Shown here piece by piece: positions 35,182-43,880 of a stretch of 64,000 bases of DNA. The stretch comes from a bacterium (lineage in GTDB: Bacteria; Zhuqueibacterota; Zhuqueibacteria; Residuimicrobiales; Krinioviventaceae), in contig JAKQIY010000041.1 of the NCBI GenBank assembly GCA_029561455.1, positions 124,001 to 188,000 of the forward strand, read 5' to 3'. Each line of letters starts with the position of its first letter. Within the stretch, counting starts at the first letter, position 1. The position numbers were made by a program, and so were the translations under genes. The notes below the pieces were generated by a model. The model ran no database searches, was not told where the DNA came from, and saw only the letters and a program-made list of their open reading frames with translations.

Positions 35182-35592
35182 TTGCCATAACGAACCATGT
35201 TGTATGTAAGGACATTTCATGGTGTCGTTCAAATCGCAAAAATAAACAAATACAATTATAAGGCAAGTCTTTAATCATAGAGAATCCTGATCGTTAGAAA
35301 ACTGGAACCAAGGGTTTGCCCTTTACTAATGGTTCGCTTTTTCTGATAAAATGAAAAACCCTGAATCAACCGGCCCTACAACGAATCATTTTTGTCCCGG
35401 GGAATTTTATCTGATATTCACTTGCTTCCTTGTTCTTTTTTTTTTAACTTGATTGTTTATTGAAAAAAAGTAAACTGTTTAATAAAATCAGCGTATAATT
35501 AAAAACATATTTAATGAAAACACCCGGTTTTCTGTCTCCCTTGACTTTTTCCCGGCTCTAGCGCTTGATATTCATATTTTACCGGAGTAGAT
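35182..35592. other. Intergenic region with a probable terminator
   Basis: 411 bp without a gene. 35305-35343 can fold as GAACCA/TGGTTC around an AGGG/CCCT inner stem followed by GCTTTTTC, a probable terminator for the FISUMP gene. The remaining AT-rich part up to 35580 presumably carries the promoter of the HAD-GH35 genes; a TTGACT at about 35542 is the only -35-like hexamer noticed. Confidence 0.45.
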
Positions 35593-36276
35593 GTGACCGC
35601 TTTTGATTTAATTATTTTTGATCTCGATGGCACGTTATATGATACCGCGCCCGACGTGCACGATTGTGTTAACCTGGCTTTAAACCAAATGGATTTGCCA
35701 CCGGTTTCCCTGCAACAAACCATGCAGGCTATTGGACCCGGGCCGGGCATGTTTTCCAAAATCATTCTTGGCGAAGCCAATGTGCACCGTTATGATGAAT
35801 ATATACAACTTTTTCGGCCGCTCTATCATCAAAAATGCCTGGATAAAACCCGGCCATTTCAGGGAATTGTCGAGTTGCTAAATTCGTTACAGGACTATTA
35901 TAAAGCCGTTGCCACCAATAAACCGACCACCGGCACGACGATCATTTTGAAAGGCTCCGGTTTATTTGAATATTTCAACCTGGTGATCGGTCCGGATTGC
36001 GTGGAACACGCTAAACCGGCTCCGGATATGGTTTATCATGCCGCCGCAAAATTGAATGTGCCCCTAGAAAAAACCCTGCTCATCGGCGATACGGATAACG
36101 ATATTCTGGCCGCCAACGCCGCCGGTTGCTACAGTTGCCTGGCCGGCTGGGGTTACTCGGCGGAAAAAAACAAGCTGCAAAAGATCAGCGATTTTTATGC
36201 AGCTCATCCGCTTGATATTTTGAACATTCTGACTAACTCGCCACTCCCCGTCAAAAAATGTGTGGCCGTTGGTTGA
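35593..36276 (+). CDS. HAD-superfamily phosphatase (phosphoglycolate phosphatase-like)
   Basis: 227 residues, GTG start with GGAG 5 nt upstream. HAD motifs: I 'LIIFDLDGTLYDTAPDV' (nucleophile Asp and general acid Asp), II 'AVATNKPTTGT', III Lys in 'HAKPAPDM', IV 'LLIGDTDNDILAANAAG'. The helical cap at 20-90 places it in the Gph/beta-phosphoglucomutase-like subfamily. It would hydrolyse a small phosphate ester such as phosphoglycolate or a sugar phosphate. It lies 21 bp from the next gene. Confidence 0.85.
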   Translation: MTAFDLIIFDLDGTLYDTAPDVHDCVNLALNQMDLPPVSLQQTMQAIGPGPGMFSKIILGEANVHRYDEYIQLFRPLYHQKCLDKTRPFQGIVELLNSLQDYYKAVATNKPTTGTTIILKGSGLFEYFNLVIGPDCVEHAKPAPDMVYHAAAKLNVPLEKTLLIGDTDNDILAANAAGCYSCLAGWGYSAEKNKLQKISDFYAAHPLDILNILTNSPLPVKKCVAVG

Positions 36277-36297
36277 TAAAAGGAACAATAATTTTAA

Positions 36298-38787
36298 ATG
36301 TCCGTTCTACGAAAAACATATATTACCCTTTTCCTTGCCTTGACCTTAACCTGCGCCTGCGGCAAAAAAAGTCATGATTCGGTAAGCTGCGATAATCGCG
36401 CCTTTATTGTCGACGGCGAGCGGATCCTGATCACCTCTGCGCCCCTGCCCTACTTTCATATTCCTGCAGAATTATGGGCGGATCGCATTTTAAAAGCCAA
36501 GCGTTGCGGTATCAATACGCTGGTAGTTGACGTTCCCTGGTATGTCCACGAACCGGAAGAGGGCGTCTATACCTTTACCAAAGATCAAGATCTGGATCGG
36601 TTTTTAACTTTGTGCGAGCAAGCCGGTATGTATATCATTCTTCGCCCCGGGCCTTTTGTCCGCTCCGATACCGATATTATTGATTATCCACCCTGGCTGC
36701 GTTCGAAAAAAGGACGGCCTCTCGCCAGCGACGATGCGGAATTTATCGAGCCCCTGGATCGCTTTTATAAAAATCTATACCCGGTTATACAAAAGCATTT
36801 ATGGAACAAGAGAGGTAATTTTATTTTGCTGCAGGCGGAAAATTACGGAAATACTCCCCAAACCGGCAGCGACAACCTGGCGCAACATATAACCGGCTGG
36901 TGGCGTAGTAAAAAACTTGCTGTTCCCCTGGTGGGCAGCGCCCCCGGCGCCCCGGAATTTCGGCAATGCCTGGCGTTAAAAAGAAAAAAGAATGCCTCGC
37001 CTTTGGAACAAAAACCGCAACCGGCTGTACCCCGCTTGAACAATCCCTTACCAACCCGGTACATTACCTGGGGTCAAAACGGCGATAACAATGCTGGTAA
37101 CGACCTTACCTGCCGGGCCATGAAAATACTTGCCCTGGGCGGTACTGAAATTTATTATCCTGCTTTTCATAACGGCAGCAATTTTGATTACCACACCCTG
37201 TTTTTACAAACCACTGCCGGTTATTCCCCGGTTATTGGCGAAGCGGGCGGACTGAACGACTCCTATTTCAGGTTAAAAACCATCCATCAATTTATCCATA
37301 CCTTTGCCGATTTTTTTCTGAATGATGAACCCTGTTATACCTTAAAATACCATGTCAACGACAGTCTTTTACTTTCCGTGCGGGAACAAGAGCAGACGCA
37401 TATCCTGTTCGTGGAAAACTCTTATCAACTACCGGTAACCTCCCCCCTGGTCATGGATCAGGATACCCTGGATACCATCACAGTTCCCGGCAACTCTATT
37501 ATTCCGGTCGTTATCAATTATCCGCTGGGAGAAACCGGTATAATTGATTACAGCACGGCTTTTGTACAAAATATTTTTAAAGGATTGGATGGAAAGCATT
37601 ACATTCTGTTAAGCGGACCTGCCGGACATACGGCGAAAATCAAGATGACCGGAGAGAATAAAAGCCAGGAATTCAAGATTACCTTTTCCCCGGATAATAC
37701 AGTCTCTTCCTTTAAATTTGCACAATTTGTAGTATTGTCTGCAAACGACCGGCTGGCGGGGCGCGTACAGATCATGGATATAAAAAACGGTCAAATAGCT
37801 GTATTCGGCCCCGAACTGGTTCGCTCCTGGAAGGTGACCGGCGACAAGATCAAGCTGGAAGCGGATATTGCCCCGCAATGCCGACAAGCCATATTTTATG
37901 GCGACGGCAAGGGCGGTATAACCATTCCCGTGCAGAGCCAGGAACGCCGCAGCGAGTTACCACAATTAAAAACCTGGACATATCGTGAGGAAACGCCGGT
38001 TTGGGAAAGCGATTATGATGATTCGGACTGGCTGGATATTAATGATCCCGTCTCCATGCAGCTTTTGAACAATACATTCGCCGGTTATGGCTGGTACCGG
38101 GCCCGTTTTGATTCCCCGGTTGCCGCGATAGCCAAACTGACTTTTACCGGCGCTGCGGATCGTATTTCCGTATGGTTTAACGGGGATAGAGTTGGTAATA
38201 CCCTGAACCACAGCGGGAAAGATCCGATCGGTTTTACTATTAAAGTGGAAAAAGGAGAGAATGTAATAGCGGTTTTAGCCGAAAACCTGGGTTTGCGCCA
38301 GCCCGGTATACAAAGCGATCCTGTTCTCATACCCGAAGAAAAAGGGTTGTTCGGTCCGGTGTATATTGGTATACGTGCTCTGCCGGTTGATAACTGGCGT
38401 TATAAAAGTAACTTGGCAGGAGAAGGCGAAGAATGGTATGTGAATGGAAAAGCATTTAAATCATTAAAAAAATATTCACCCCGGAAAGCGCCGTTATGGT
38501 TTGCCACTAGTTTCAAGATCGATAACGATTTGTTTAAATCCATTCCGCCGTTGCGCATTAATATGAACACTCTTGGCAAGGGTGTGGTGTGGCTGAATGG
38601 TAAAATGCTCGGCCGGCACTGGAATATCGGTCCGGATGACCGGCTGTATATACCGGAATCATGGCTGGAGCGTAAAAACACCCTGGTGATCTTTGATGAA
38701 GAAGGCTTTTCTCCGGAGCGCGTGCGCTTGTTATGGGATCAGGAAAATAATTTAAATCCCGCATCGATAACTTATTCTTTTAAATAA
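36298..38787 (+). CDS. GH35-like (beta-galactosidase family) lipoprotein, catalytic glutamates apparently missing
   Basis: 829 residues. The signal ends in 'LTCAC', so it is probably a lipoprotein. The N-terminal TIM-barrel follows GH35: 'YFHIPAELWADRILKAKRCG', 'VPWYVHEPEEGVYTF' and 'YIILRPGPFVR'. GH35 enzymes use Glu in 'VENEYG' (acid/base) and in 'TEFW' (nucleophile). Here the first site reads 'LQAENYGN' (about 178-185), one residue short and without the second Glu, and the second reads 'YITWGQNG' (about 253-260) with Thr for Glu. 'YYPAFHNGSNFDYH' corresponds to the 'YMFHGGTNFG' strand. Jelly-roll domains with 'WYRARFD' and 'VWLNGKMLGRHWNIGP' follow. The fold is convincing; activity is doubtful. 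Confidence 0.8.
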   Translation: MSVLRKTYITLFLALTLTCACGKKSHDSVSCDNRAFIVDGERILITSAPLPYFHIPAELWADRILKAKRCGINTLVVDVPWYVHEPEEGVYTFTKDQDLDRFLTLCEQAGMYIILRPGPFVRSDTDIIDYPPWLRSKKGRPLASDDAEFIEPLDRFYKNLYPVIQKHLWNKRGNFILLQAENYGNTPQTGSDNLAQHITGWWRSKKLAVPLVGSAPGAPEFRQCLALKRKKNASPLEQKPQPAVPRLNNPLPTRYITWGQNGDNNAGNDLTCRAMKILALGGTEIYYPAFHNGSNFDYHTLFLQTTAGYSPVIGEAGGLNDSYFRLKTIHQFIHTFADFFLNDEPCYTLKYHVNDSLLLSVREQEQTHILFVENSYQLPVTSPLVMDQDTLDTITVPGNSIIPVVINYPLGETGIIDYSTAFVQNIFKGLDGKHYILLSGPAGHTAKIKMTGENKSQEFKITFSPDNTVSSFKFAQFVVLSANDRLAGRVQIMDIKNGQIAVFGPELVRSWKVTGDKIKLEADIAPQCRQAIFYGDGKGGITIPVQSQERRSELPQLKTWTYREETPVWESDYDDSDWLDINDPVSMQLLNNTFAGYGWYRARFDSPVAAIAKLTFTGAADRISVWFNGDRVGNTLNHSGKDPIGFTIKVEKGENVIAVLAENLGLRQPGIQSDPVLIPEEKGLFGPVYIGIRALPVDNWRYKSNLAGEGEEWYVNGKAFKSLKKYSPRKAPLWFATSFKIDNDLFKSIPPLRINMNTLGKGVVWLNGKMLGRHWNIGPDDRLYIPESWLERKNTLVIFDEEGFSPERVRLLWDQENNLNPASITYSFK

Positions 38788-38800
38788 AAACACGGACGGT

Positions 38801-39283
38801 ATGGATAACCACAAACATTTTTTACCGACATATGAGGGTTGCATTGTGTGCGGCCGCAAAGAAACCAATCCCAATACCCTGAACCTGCGTTTCCGAATAA
38901 CCGATGAAGGCGTGGAAACGCCTTTTATTCCCGATTACCGTCAGGAAGGGTACAAGGGTATTGTTCACGGGGGAGTGATGACCAGCTTGCTGGATGAAAC
39001 CATCGGCTGGGCTGTTGCGGTGCAAACCCGTAAGTATTTTATGACTGCGGAACTGACCATGCGATTTTTAAGACCGTTGCCGGTTGGCGCCCGCACCATT
39101 GTTAAAGGCCGAGTTATTGAAATCAAATCGCGCTATTCAATTGCCGGCGGAGAAATAGTCGATGACAACGGCGTCGTTTACGCCCGCGCCCAGGGAAAGT
39201 TTGTGCCGATGGCGCCGGAACAGGCCAGGGACGTGCATGATTATTTAACCTTCCGCGATGACGACCTGGATTTTTTACCATAA
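38801..39283 (+). CDS. PaaI-type hotdog-fold acyl-CoA thioesterase
   Basis: 160 residues. Hotdog core with 'GIVHGGVMTSLLDETIGWAV' (the HGG-x16-D/E catalytic element), 'FMTAELTMRFLRPLPVG' and 'GEIVDDNGVVYARAQGKFVP'. The N-terminal 'CIVCGRKETNP' CxxC is common in one branch of these proteins. It hydrolyses acyl- or aryl-CoA thioesters in the cytoplasm; substrate unknown. It lies 13 bp after the GH35-like gene and 17 bp before the carbamoyltransferase gene, so probably co-transcribed. Confidence 0.8.
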   Translation: MDNHKHFLPTYEGCIVCGRKETNPNTLNLRFRITDEGVETPFIPDYRQEGYKGIVHGGVMTSLLDETIGWAVAVQTRKYFMTAELTMRFLRPLPVGARTIVKGRVIEIKSRYSIAGGEIVDDNGVVYARAQGKFVPMAPEQARDVHDYLTFRDDDLDFLP

Positions 39284-39299
39284 ACTCAGAGTAAACACT

Positions 39300-41117
39300 A
39301 TGAATATACTGGGAATTTCCTGTTTTTATCATGACAGCGCCGCCTGCCTGGTGCAAAACGGCAAGATCGTTGCGGCAGCGCAGGAAGAGCGCTTTACGCG
39401 CATCAAGCAGGATTCAGGATTTCCAAAGAACGCTATCCGTTTTTGCCTGGAGTATGCCGGTTTAACGGTTAAAGACCTGGATATTGTGGCGTTTTATGAT
39501 AAACCGTTCATCAAATTTGAACGCATACTTGAAACTTATATGGCGTTTGCCCCGGATGGTCTGCCCTCCTTTCTGATGGCTGTGCCGCTGTGGATAAAGC
39601 AAAAATTATGGATACCCGACCTGATCCGCAAAGAGATCAATTATGACGGTAAAATAATCTTCCCGGAACACCACGAATCCCACGCGGCGGCCGCTTTTTA
39701 TCCGTCTCCCTATCAGCAAGCCGCTTATTTAACGATGGACGGCGTGGGAGAATGGACGACCACGTCTTTTGGAATTGGCCGCGATAACCGGGTAACAATC
39801 GATTACGAGTTGCATTTTCCCCATTCTTTGGGTCTCTTGTATTCGGCTTTTACCTATTATACCGGGTTTAAAGTAAATTCGGGTGAATACAAGGTAATGG
39901 GCCTGGCGCCTTATGGTGAACCAAAATATGTACAAACCATTCTGGACAAGCTGGTTGACCTGAAAGATGACGGCTCGTTCAGGATTAACATGGATTATTT
40001 TAATTACGGCGCCGGATTGACCATGACCAATAAAAAATTCGATGCACTGTTCGGCGGGCCGCCGCGCCAGCCCGAAACCCTGCTGACCCAAAAAGAGATG
40101 AACCTGGCCCGTTCTATCCAGGTGGTTACGGAAGAGATTATGATGCGCTGCATAAACCATGTGCATAAACAAACCGGCATGGATTATTTATGTCTGGCCG
40201 GGGGCGTGGCCCTGAATTGTGTGGCCAACGGCCGCATCCTGCGCGAAGGGCCCTTTAAAGATATCTGGATCCAACCCGCCGCCGGCGATGCCGGCGGAGC
40301 GCTAGGCGCCGCTTTATTTGCCTGGTATCAGGTGTTGGCAAATAACCGTACCGCTTCGCTTACGCATGACGATCAATACGCCTCTTTGCTGGGCCCGGAA
40401 TTCTCTAATGATGAGATTGCCGACTATATCCAAAAGAATAACATCCCCTGTGAAAAGCTGGATGAAGAACAGATGCTGGAAAAAACCGCCGGATTAATGA
40501 CAGAAAACCACGTTATCGGCTGGTTCCAGGGACGCATGGAGTTCGGACCGCGCGCCCTGGGCAGCCGTTCCATTATCGGCGACGCCCGTTCCGGCGATAT
40601 GCAGGCGCGCATGAACCTGAAAATCAAATTCCGGGAAAGTTTTCGCCCGTTTGCGCCCACGGTTCTTGAAGAATACGTTGCGGATTATTTTGAACTCGAC
40701 CGGCCCAGTCCCTATATGCTGCTGGTGGCGCAGGTAAAAAAAGAAAAATGCCGGCCAATGACGACTGCGGAAGAACAATTGTGGGGCATCGACAAACTGA
40801 ACATTGTCCGCTCCGAGATTCCCGCTATAACGCACGTGGATTATTCCGCGCGCGTGCAAACGGTGAGTAAAGACTACAATCCGTTGTATTATCGCTTGAT
40901 TGAAAAGTTTCGCCAAAAGACCGGTTGCCCGGTTATTATCAACACCTCTTTCAATGTGCGCGGCGAACCTATTGTCTGCACCCCGGCAGATGCGTATAAA
41001 TGCTTTATGCGTACCGCTATGGATTACCTGGTGATAGGTAATTATATTCTCGACAAAACCAAACAGCCGGAATTTAAAGATGATATAAACTGGAAAGAAC
41101 AATATGGGCTTGATTAA
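39300..41117 (+). CDS. Carbamoyltransferase of the NodU/CmcH/TobZ family
   Basis: 605 residues from the ATG at 39300, which is the family N-terminus ('MNILGISCFYHDSAACLV'); the frame extends to 39258 inside the previous gene. The N-terminal Kae1-like ATPase domain has 'HHESHAAAAFYPSP' (metal-binding His), 'YLTMDGVGEWTTTSFG' and 'LCLAGGVALNCVANGRIL'. The C-terminal YrdC-like domain has 'GRMEFGPRALGSRSIIGD', 'FRESFRPFAP' and 'NTSFNVRGEPIV'. These enzymes make carbamoyl-adenylate from carbamoyl phosphate and ATP and transfer the carbamoyl group to a hydroxyl of a sugar or secondary metabolite. The acceptor is unknown. It overlaps the next gene by 14 bp. Confidence 0.92.
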   Translation: MNILGISCFYHDSAACLVQNGKIVAAAQEERFTRIKQDSGFPKNAIRFCLEYAGLTVKDLDIVAFYDKPFIKFERILETYMAFAPDGLPSFLMAVPLWIKQKLWIPDLIRKEINYDGKIIFPEHHESHAAAAFYPSPYQQAAYLTMDGVGEWTTTSFGIGRDNRVTIDYELHFPHSLGLLYSAFTYYTGFKVNSGEYKVMGLAPYGEPKYVQTILDKLVDLKDDGSFRINMDYFNYGAGLTMTNKKFDALFGGPPRQPETLLTQKEMNLARSIQVVTEEIMMRCINHVHKQTGMDYLCLAGGVALNCVANGRILREGPFKDIWIQPAAGDAGGALGAALFAWYQVLANNRTASLTHDDQYASLLGPEFSNDEIADYIQKNNIPCEKLDEEQMLEKTAGLMTENHVIGWFQGRMEFGPRALGSRSIIGDARSGDMQARMNLKIKFRESFRPFAPTVLEEYVADYFELDRPSPYMLLVAQVKKEKCRPMTTAEEQLWGIDKLNIVRSEIPAITHVDYSARVQTVSKDYNPLYYRLIEKFRQKTGCPVIINTSFNVRGEPIVCTPADAYKCFMRTAMDYLVIGNYILDKTKQPEFKDDINWKEQYGLD

Positions 41118-41541
41118 CGAAGTAAAGACCGGGCTGGCGCGGCTGGAGCAGGATGATAAATCCCTGCGCAAATTTATCCTGGTTATTGCCGCCGCGCTGA
41201 TAATTCTGGGAATTGCGGTTTTTTTCTTTGGCAGCCACCCAATTCGCACTTACTGGCTGGGAGGCATCGCCGCCGTGTTACTGGTTACCGGGCTGCCGTT
41301 GCCCCGGCTTTATAAACATCCGCATACGTTATGGATTGGCTTTTCCCTGGTGCTGGGTTATTTCATGTCACGGCTCTTATTATCACTATTATTTATTCTG
41401 GTCATTACACCCATAGCACTGGTCATGCGCCTGGCCGGCAAAGATCCGCTGAACAAGAAAATTGATAAAACCATATCTAGTTACTGGATAAAAAAACCGC
41501 AACGCTCTCTTGTTGCTGATGATTATGAGCGGCAGTTTTAA
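41104..41541 (+). CDS. SxtJ-family small membrane protein
   Basis: 145 residues with three or four transmembrane helices (about 24-42 'FILVIAAALIILGIAVFFF', 49-65, 75-105 'WIGFSLVLGYFMSRLLLSLL') and a basic C-terminal tail. Size, hydrophobic pattern and position directly after a NodU-type carbamoyltransferase match the SxtJ family, named from the saxitoxin cluster. The third usual partner (a tiny SxtK/DUF5989 protein) is not seen downstream. Role unknown; possibly membrane anchoring of the carbamoylation step. Confidence 0.75.
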   Translation: MGLINEVKTGLARLEQDDKSLRKFILVIAAALIILGIAVFFFGSHPIRTYWLGGIAAVLLVTGLPLPRLYKHPHTLWIGFSLVLGYFMSRLLLSLLFILVITPIALVMRLAGKDPLNKKIDKTISSYWIKKPQRSLVADDYERQF

Positions 41542-41614
41542 ATACATGGCCGGAAATGGAATATACTAAAGATTCTTCAAGAAAATCATACCTCATTATT
41601 ATAACTTGTAAAAT

Positions 41615-42754
41615 CTACAAATTTTGTTCAAGACTAAACATCAAATAGCCGCTTTTATAATCATACCAGGCGTCGTTGGAGTAATTATTCACATTTGTCC
41701 AATTGATTGAAATTGTTAACGGTTCAATAGCTGAACTAAAATTCAGCCTTTTTTCAAGGGTTATATCCATTACCCATCTTTTATCATTGCGTAATTCACT
41801 ATTATTTAACGGATTTCCCAGCAGATCGAACGCCGGCCGGTCTATGTACTTTTTCCACTGCATATAATTTTGCAACAACAATTTGCTCTTCCAGGGTAGT
41901 GTTTGGGTAAGACCTAGTTCAATTTTTGCATCATTATAACCAAACATATCATCAAACATTTCTTCATCGGAATAATAAAATCCTTCTGTATTTCCCAAAT
42001 AACGTTCCGAGGTAATGAAATTTTTGCTTGACTGTAATTGTAAACTGAGACCGGTTTTGGGAGTGATTGCCTGCGCCAGCCGCAGCAGAACAATACCGGA
42101 TGTACTATTACCATCACCAACCGTAACCACCTCGGGAAAATCGGGATTATAGCTCGCTGTGGACTCTGGGTAATACTGTTTATTTATTATATCCCCTTCC
42201 AGGATCAATGTAGTGCCGGTTGTAAAGAATTTGCTCATTCTGGCAAACAAAACAGATTGAAAATGTGAAAAAGCCGGTAAATTTTTATAACGACGTGAAG
42301 TGAGATTCAGGCCGAAATAACTATACAATTGTTCATTAATTATTATCTTACTGTTCACATATAAATGCGTTGTAAATAATTCAACCCATTGATATTCTTC
42401 GGAATGATCTCTTTGCATAACGCTGATACCGGCATTAAGGCGGTTGCCGGCATGGTTCAATAACCGATACCATGAAATACCAAGGGTATGATTTTGGTAA
42501 TTTTTATCTTTATAACGATCAAAGCTGGTCAGGGCGCCATTATAAAAAGTTCTTAATCCCTGGTTTTCAAAAATCCAATCCTGATGGAGATAGGCGTCAA
42601 TATCGGTATAATAATCGGGCAGGGCCTGATAATTATGAAATACATTACTGCTATATCCGCCGGATGTTTCTAAAATCAAACCCGGCTGCGCCGTTAGTGA
42701 ACCCGCTATGCAAAACCATAAAACAATGCTAATATATAAAAAGACAATTTTCAT
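41615..42754 (-). CDS. Outer-membrane beta-barrel protein candidate, sigma-54-linked
   Basis: 379 residues. Signal peptide about 1-22 ('IVLWFCIAGSLTAQ'), then many amphipathic beta-strands ending in aromatic residues ('GLILETSGGYSSNVFHNY', 'LGISWYRLLNHAGNRLNAGI', 'INEQLYSYFGLNLTSRRY', 'GYLMFSLEQNL' at the end). No enzyme motif. It lies 80 bp downstream of the Asp-rich repeat protein in the same orientation, separated by a hairpin that may reduce read-through. It probably forms an outer-membrane pore or anchor that works with its upstream partner. Ribosome site AGAGGTTGG. Confidence 0.65.
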   Translation of the reverse strand: MKIVFLYISIVLWFCIAGSLTAQPGLILETSGGYSSNVFHNYQALPDYYTDIDAYLHQDWIFENQGLRTFYNGALTSFDRYKDKNYQNHTLGISWYRLLNHAGNRLNAGISVMQRDHSEEYQWVELFTTHLYVNSKIIINEQLYSYFGLNLTSRRYKNLPAFSHFQSVLFARMSKFFTTGTTLILEGDIINKQYYPESTASYNPDFPEVVTVGDGNSTSGIVLLRLAQAITPKTGLSLQLQSSKNFITSERYLGNTEGFYYSDEEMFDDMFGYNDAKIELGLTQTLPWKSKLLLQNYMQWKKYIDRPAFDLLGNPLNNSELRNDKRWVMDITLEKRLNFSSAIEPLTISINWTNVNNYSNDAWYDYKSGYLMFSLEQNL

Positions 42755-42780
42755 TTTACCAACCTCTACCTAAAAGGAAA

Positions 42781-42815
42781 GCAGGAAACGCTAATCGGCG
42801 TTTCCCGCATTTTTA
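42781..42815 (-). terminator. Hairpin between the sigma-54-controlled gene and the barrel gene
   Basis: On the minus strand GGAAACGC, loop CGATTA, GCGTTTCC, then TGCTTTCCTTTT. An 8-bp perfect stem with a weak U-tract on the minus strand and ATTTTTAT on the plus side. It may act as a partial terminator or an RNA-stabilising 3' hairpin. Confidence 0.5.
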
Positions 42816-42834
42816 TATCTATTCAATTTCTGTT

Positions 42835-43596
42835 TCAGTTACCGTTTCCTTTACCGGGGCCATTTCCACCTTTACCACCATTGCCGCCATTACCACCACT
42901 ATTGTCATTACCGCCGCCAGGTTGGGATGTATTACCAAAGCCTTTTCCCATTTTCATGCCGCGACCAAGACAATTTTCCGGGCGCACCCAGTCGGCATCT
43001 TTACCGTTGGGAATTCCATCGCCATCGGCATCCGGGGCATTGTCGTTTATGCCATCGCCGTTTTCATCAATGAACCCATGCATGCCTTTGCCATGGCCTT
43101 TACCGAAACCATTCTGGTTAGCTGCGGCAACATAATCCGGGTCCTGGCCATTGGGAATACCATCGCCATCGGCATCCGGGGCGTTGTCGTTTATGCCGTC
43201 GCCGTTTTCATCGACAAAACCTTTGGCTCCAAAGCCTGCGCCTTGACCCATATTACCGCCGGTTCCGGTCGGAACATAATCCGGATCCTGCCCATTCGGA
43301 ATGCCGTCGCCATCAGCATCCGGAGCATTATCGTTAATACCGTCGCCATTAGCATCAACAAAGCCACTACCGGGATTTCCTGCACCTGCGACAGGTTTAA
43401 CATAATCCGGGTCCTGGCCATTGGGAATACCATCGCCATCGGCATCAGGAGCGTTATCGTAGTAGCCATCGCCATTAGCATCGACGAATTTATTGCCATG
43501 CTGCACTGTCTGAGCTGAAACCAAAGACACAGTAAAGAATGCTTGTACCAGAACCGATAAAACAAGCATCGATAAAAAATAAGTAAAGCGTTTCAT
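42835..43596 (-). CDS. Secreted Asp-rich calcium-binding-repeat protein
   Basis: 253 residues. Signal peptide about 1-28 ('LVQAFFTVSLVSAQ'). The body is four near-identical units, each 'VDANGDGYYDNAPDADGDGI' or variant followed by 'PNGQDPDYV', joined by Gly/Ala-rich linkers of variable length. Each unit contains two DxDGDG-type loops (EF-hand/dockerin-like or thrombospondin type 3 repeats) expected to bind Ca2+. The tail is Gly/Asn/Lys-rich ('GGGNDNSGGNGGNGGKGG'). No enzyme motif. It is transcribed from a sigma-54 promoter with phased upstream sites next to an NtrC-type activator gene. Ribosome site AAAGGAG. A rigid extracellular or surface-layer component is inferred. Confidence 0.85.
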   Translation of the reverse strand: MKRFTYFLSMLVLSVLVQAFFTVSLVSAQTVQHGNKFVDANGDGYYDNAPDADGDGIPNGQDPDYVKPVAGAGNPGSGFVDANGDGINDNAPDADGDGIPNGQDPDYVPTGTGGNMGQGAGFGAKGFVDENGDGINDNAPDADGDGIPNGQDPDYVAAANQNGFGKGHGKGMHGFIDENGDGINDNAPDADGDGIPNGKDADWVRPENCLGRGMKMGKGFGNTSQPGGGNDNSGGNGGNGGKGGNGPGKGNGN

Positions 43597-43650
43597 AATG
43601 TACTCCTTTAGTTTGATTATAAATTTTATTTCGTATCTGTATTCATCTTT

Positions 43651-43666
43651 GGCAACGACCGTGCCA
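43651..43666 (-). promoter_or_regulatory. Sigma-54 (-24/-12) promoter
   Basis: Minus strand TTGGCACGGTCGTTGCC fits the sigma-54 consensus TGGCACG-N4-TTGC at every conserved base, with GG and GC separated by exactly 10 nt. Predicted transcription start near 43640, 44 nt before the ATG of the Asp-rich repeat gene. Confidence 0.88.
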
Positions 43667-43742
43667 AATAATTTAATAGTCTTTAACTTTATATTTTATA
43701 ATTAATTAAACAAAGCCAACAAAAATCATTTATTACCCTGTT

Positions 43743-43779
43743 TCGACTATTTGGTCGAATAAATCGACCGCTTTGTCGG
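43743..43779. promoter_or_regulatory. Upstream activator sites for an NtrC-type regulator
   Basis: Four pentamer half-sites in alternating orientation: TCGAC (43743), GTCGA (43754), TCGAC (43764), GTCGG (43775). They form two dyads TCGAC-N6-GTCG(A/G) whose centres are 21 bp apart, two helical turns. They lie about 110 and 131 bp upstream of the predicted sigma-54 start and about 100-140 bp before the sensor kinase gene, so they could serve both directions. Confidence 0.7.
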
Positions 43780-43880
43780 TTATAAAGGAAACATTGCAGA
43801 TTATAATTATATGCTTAAATTTGAGTGTTTATCTTTAAAATATAGAACCTTTCTTTTTATCAGCCAATAATGAGTCAAAT

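Noticed and set aside
42922-43518. Plus-strand frame with repeated IAIGIRG units
   Set aside because: It is the antisense reading of the Asp-rich repeats; repetitiveness comes from the real gene.
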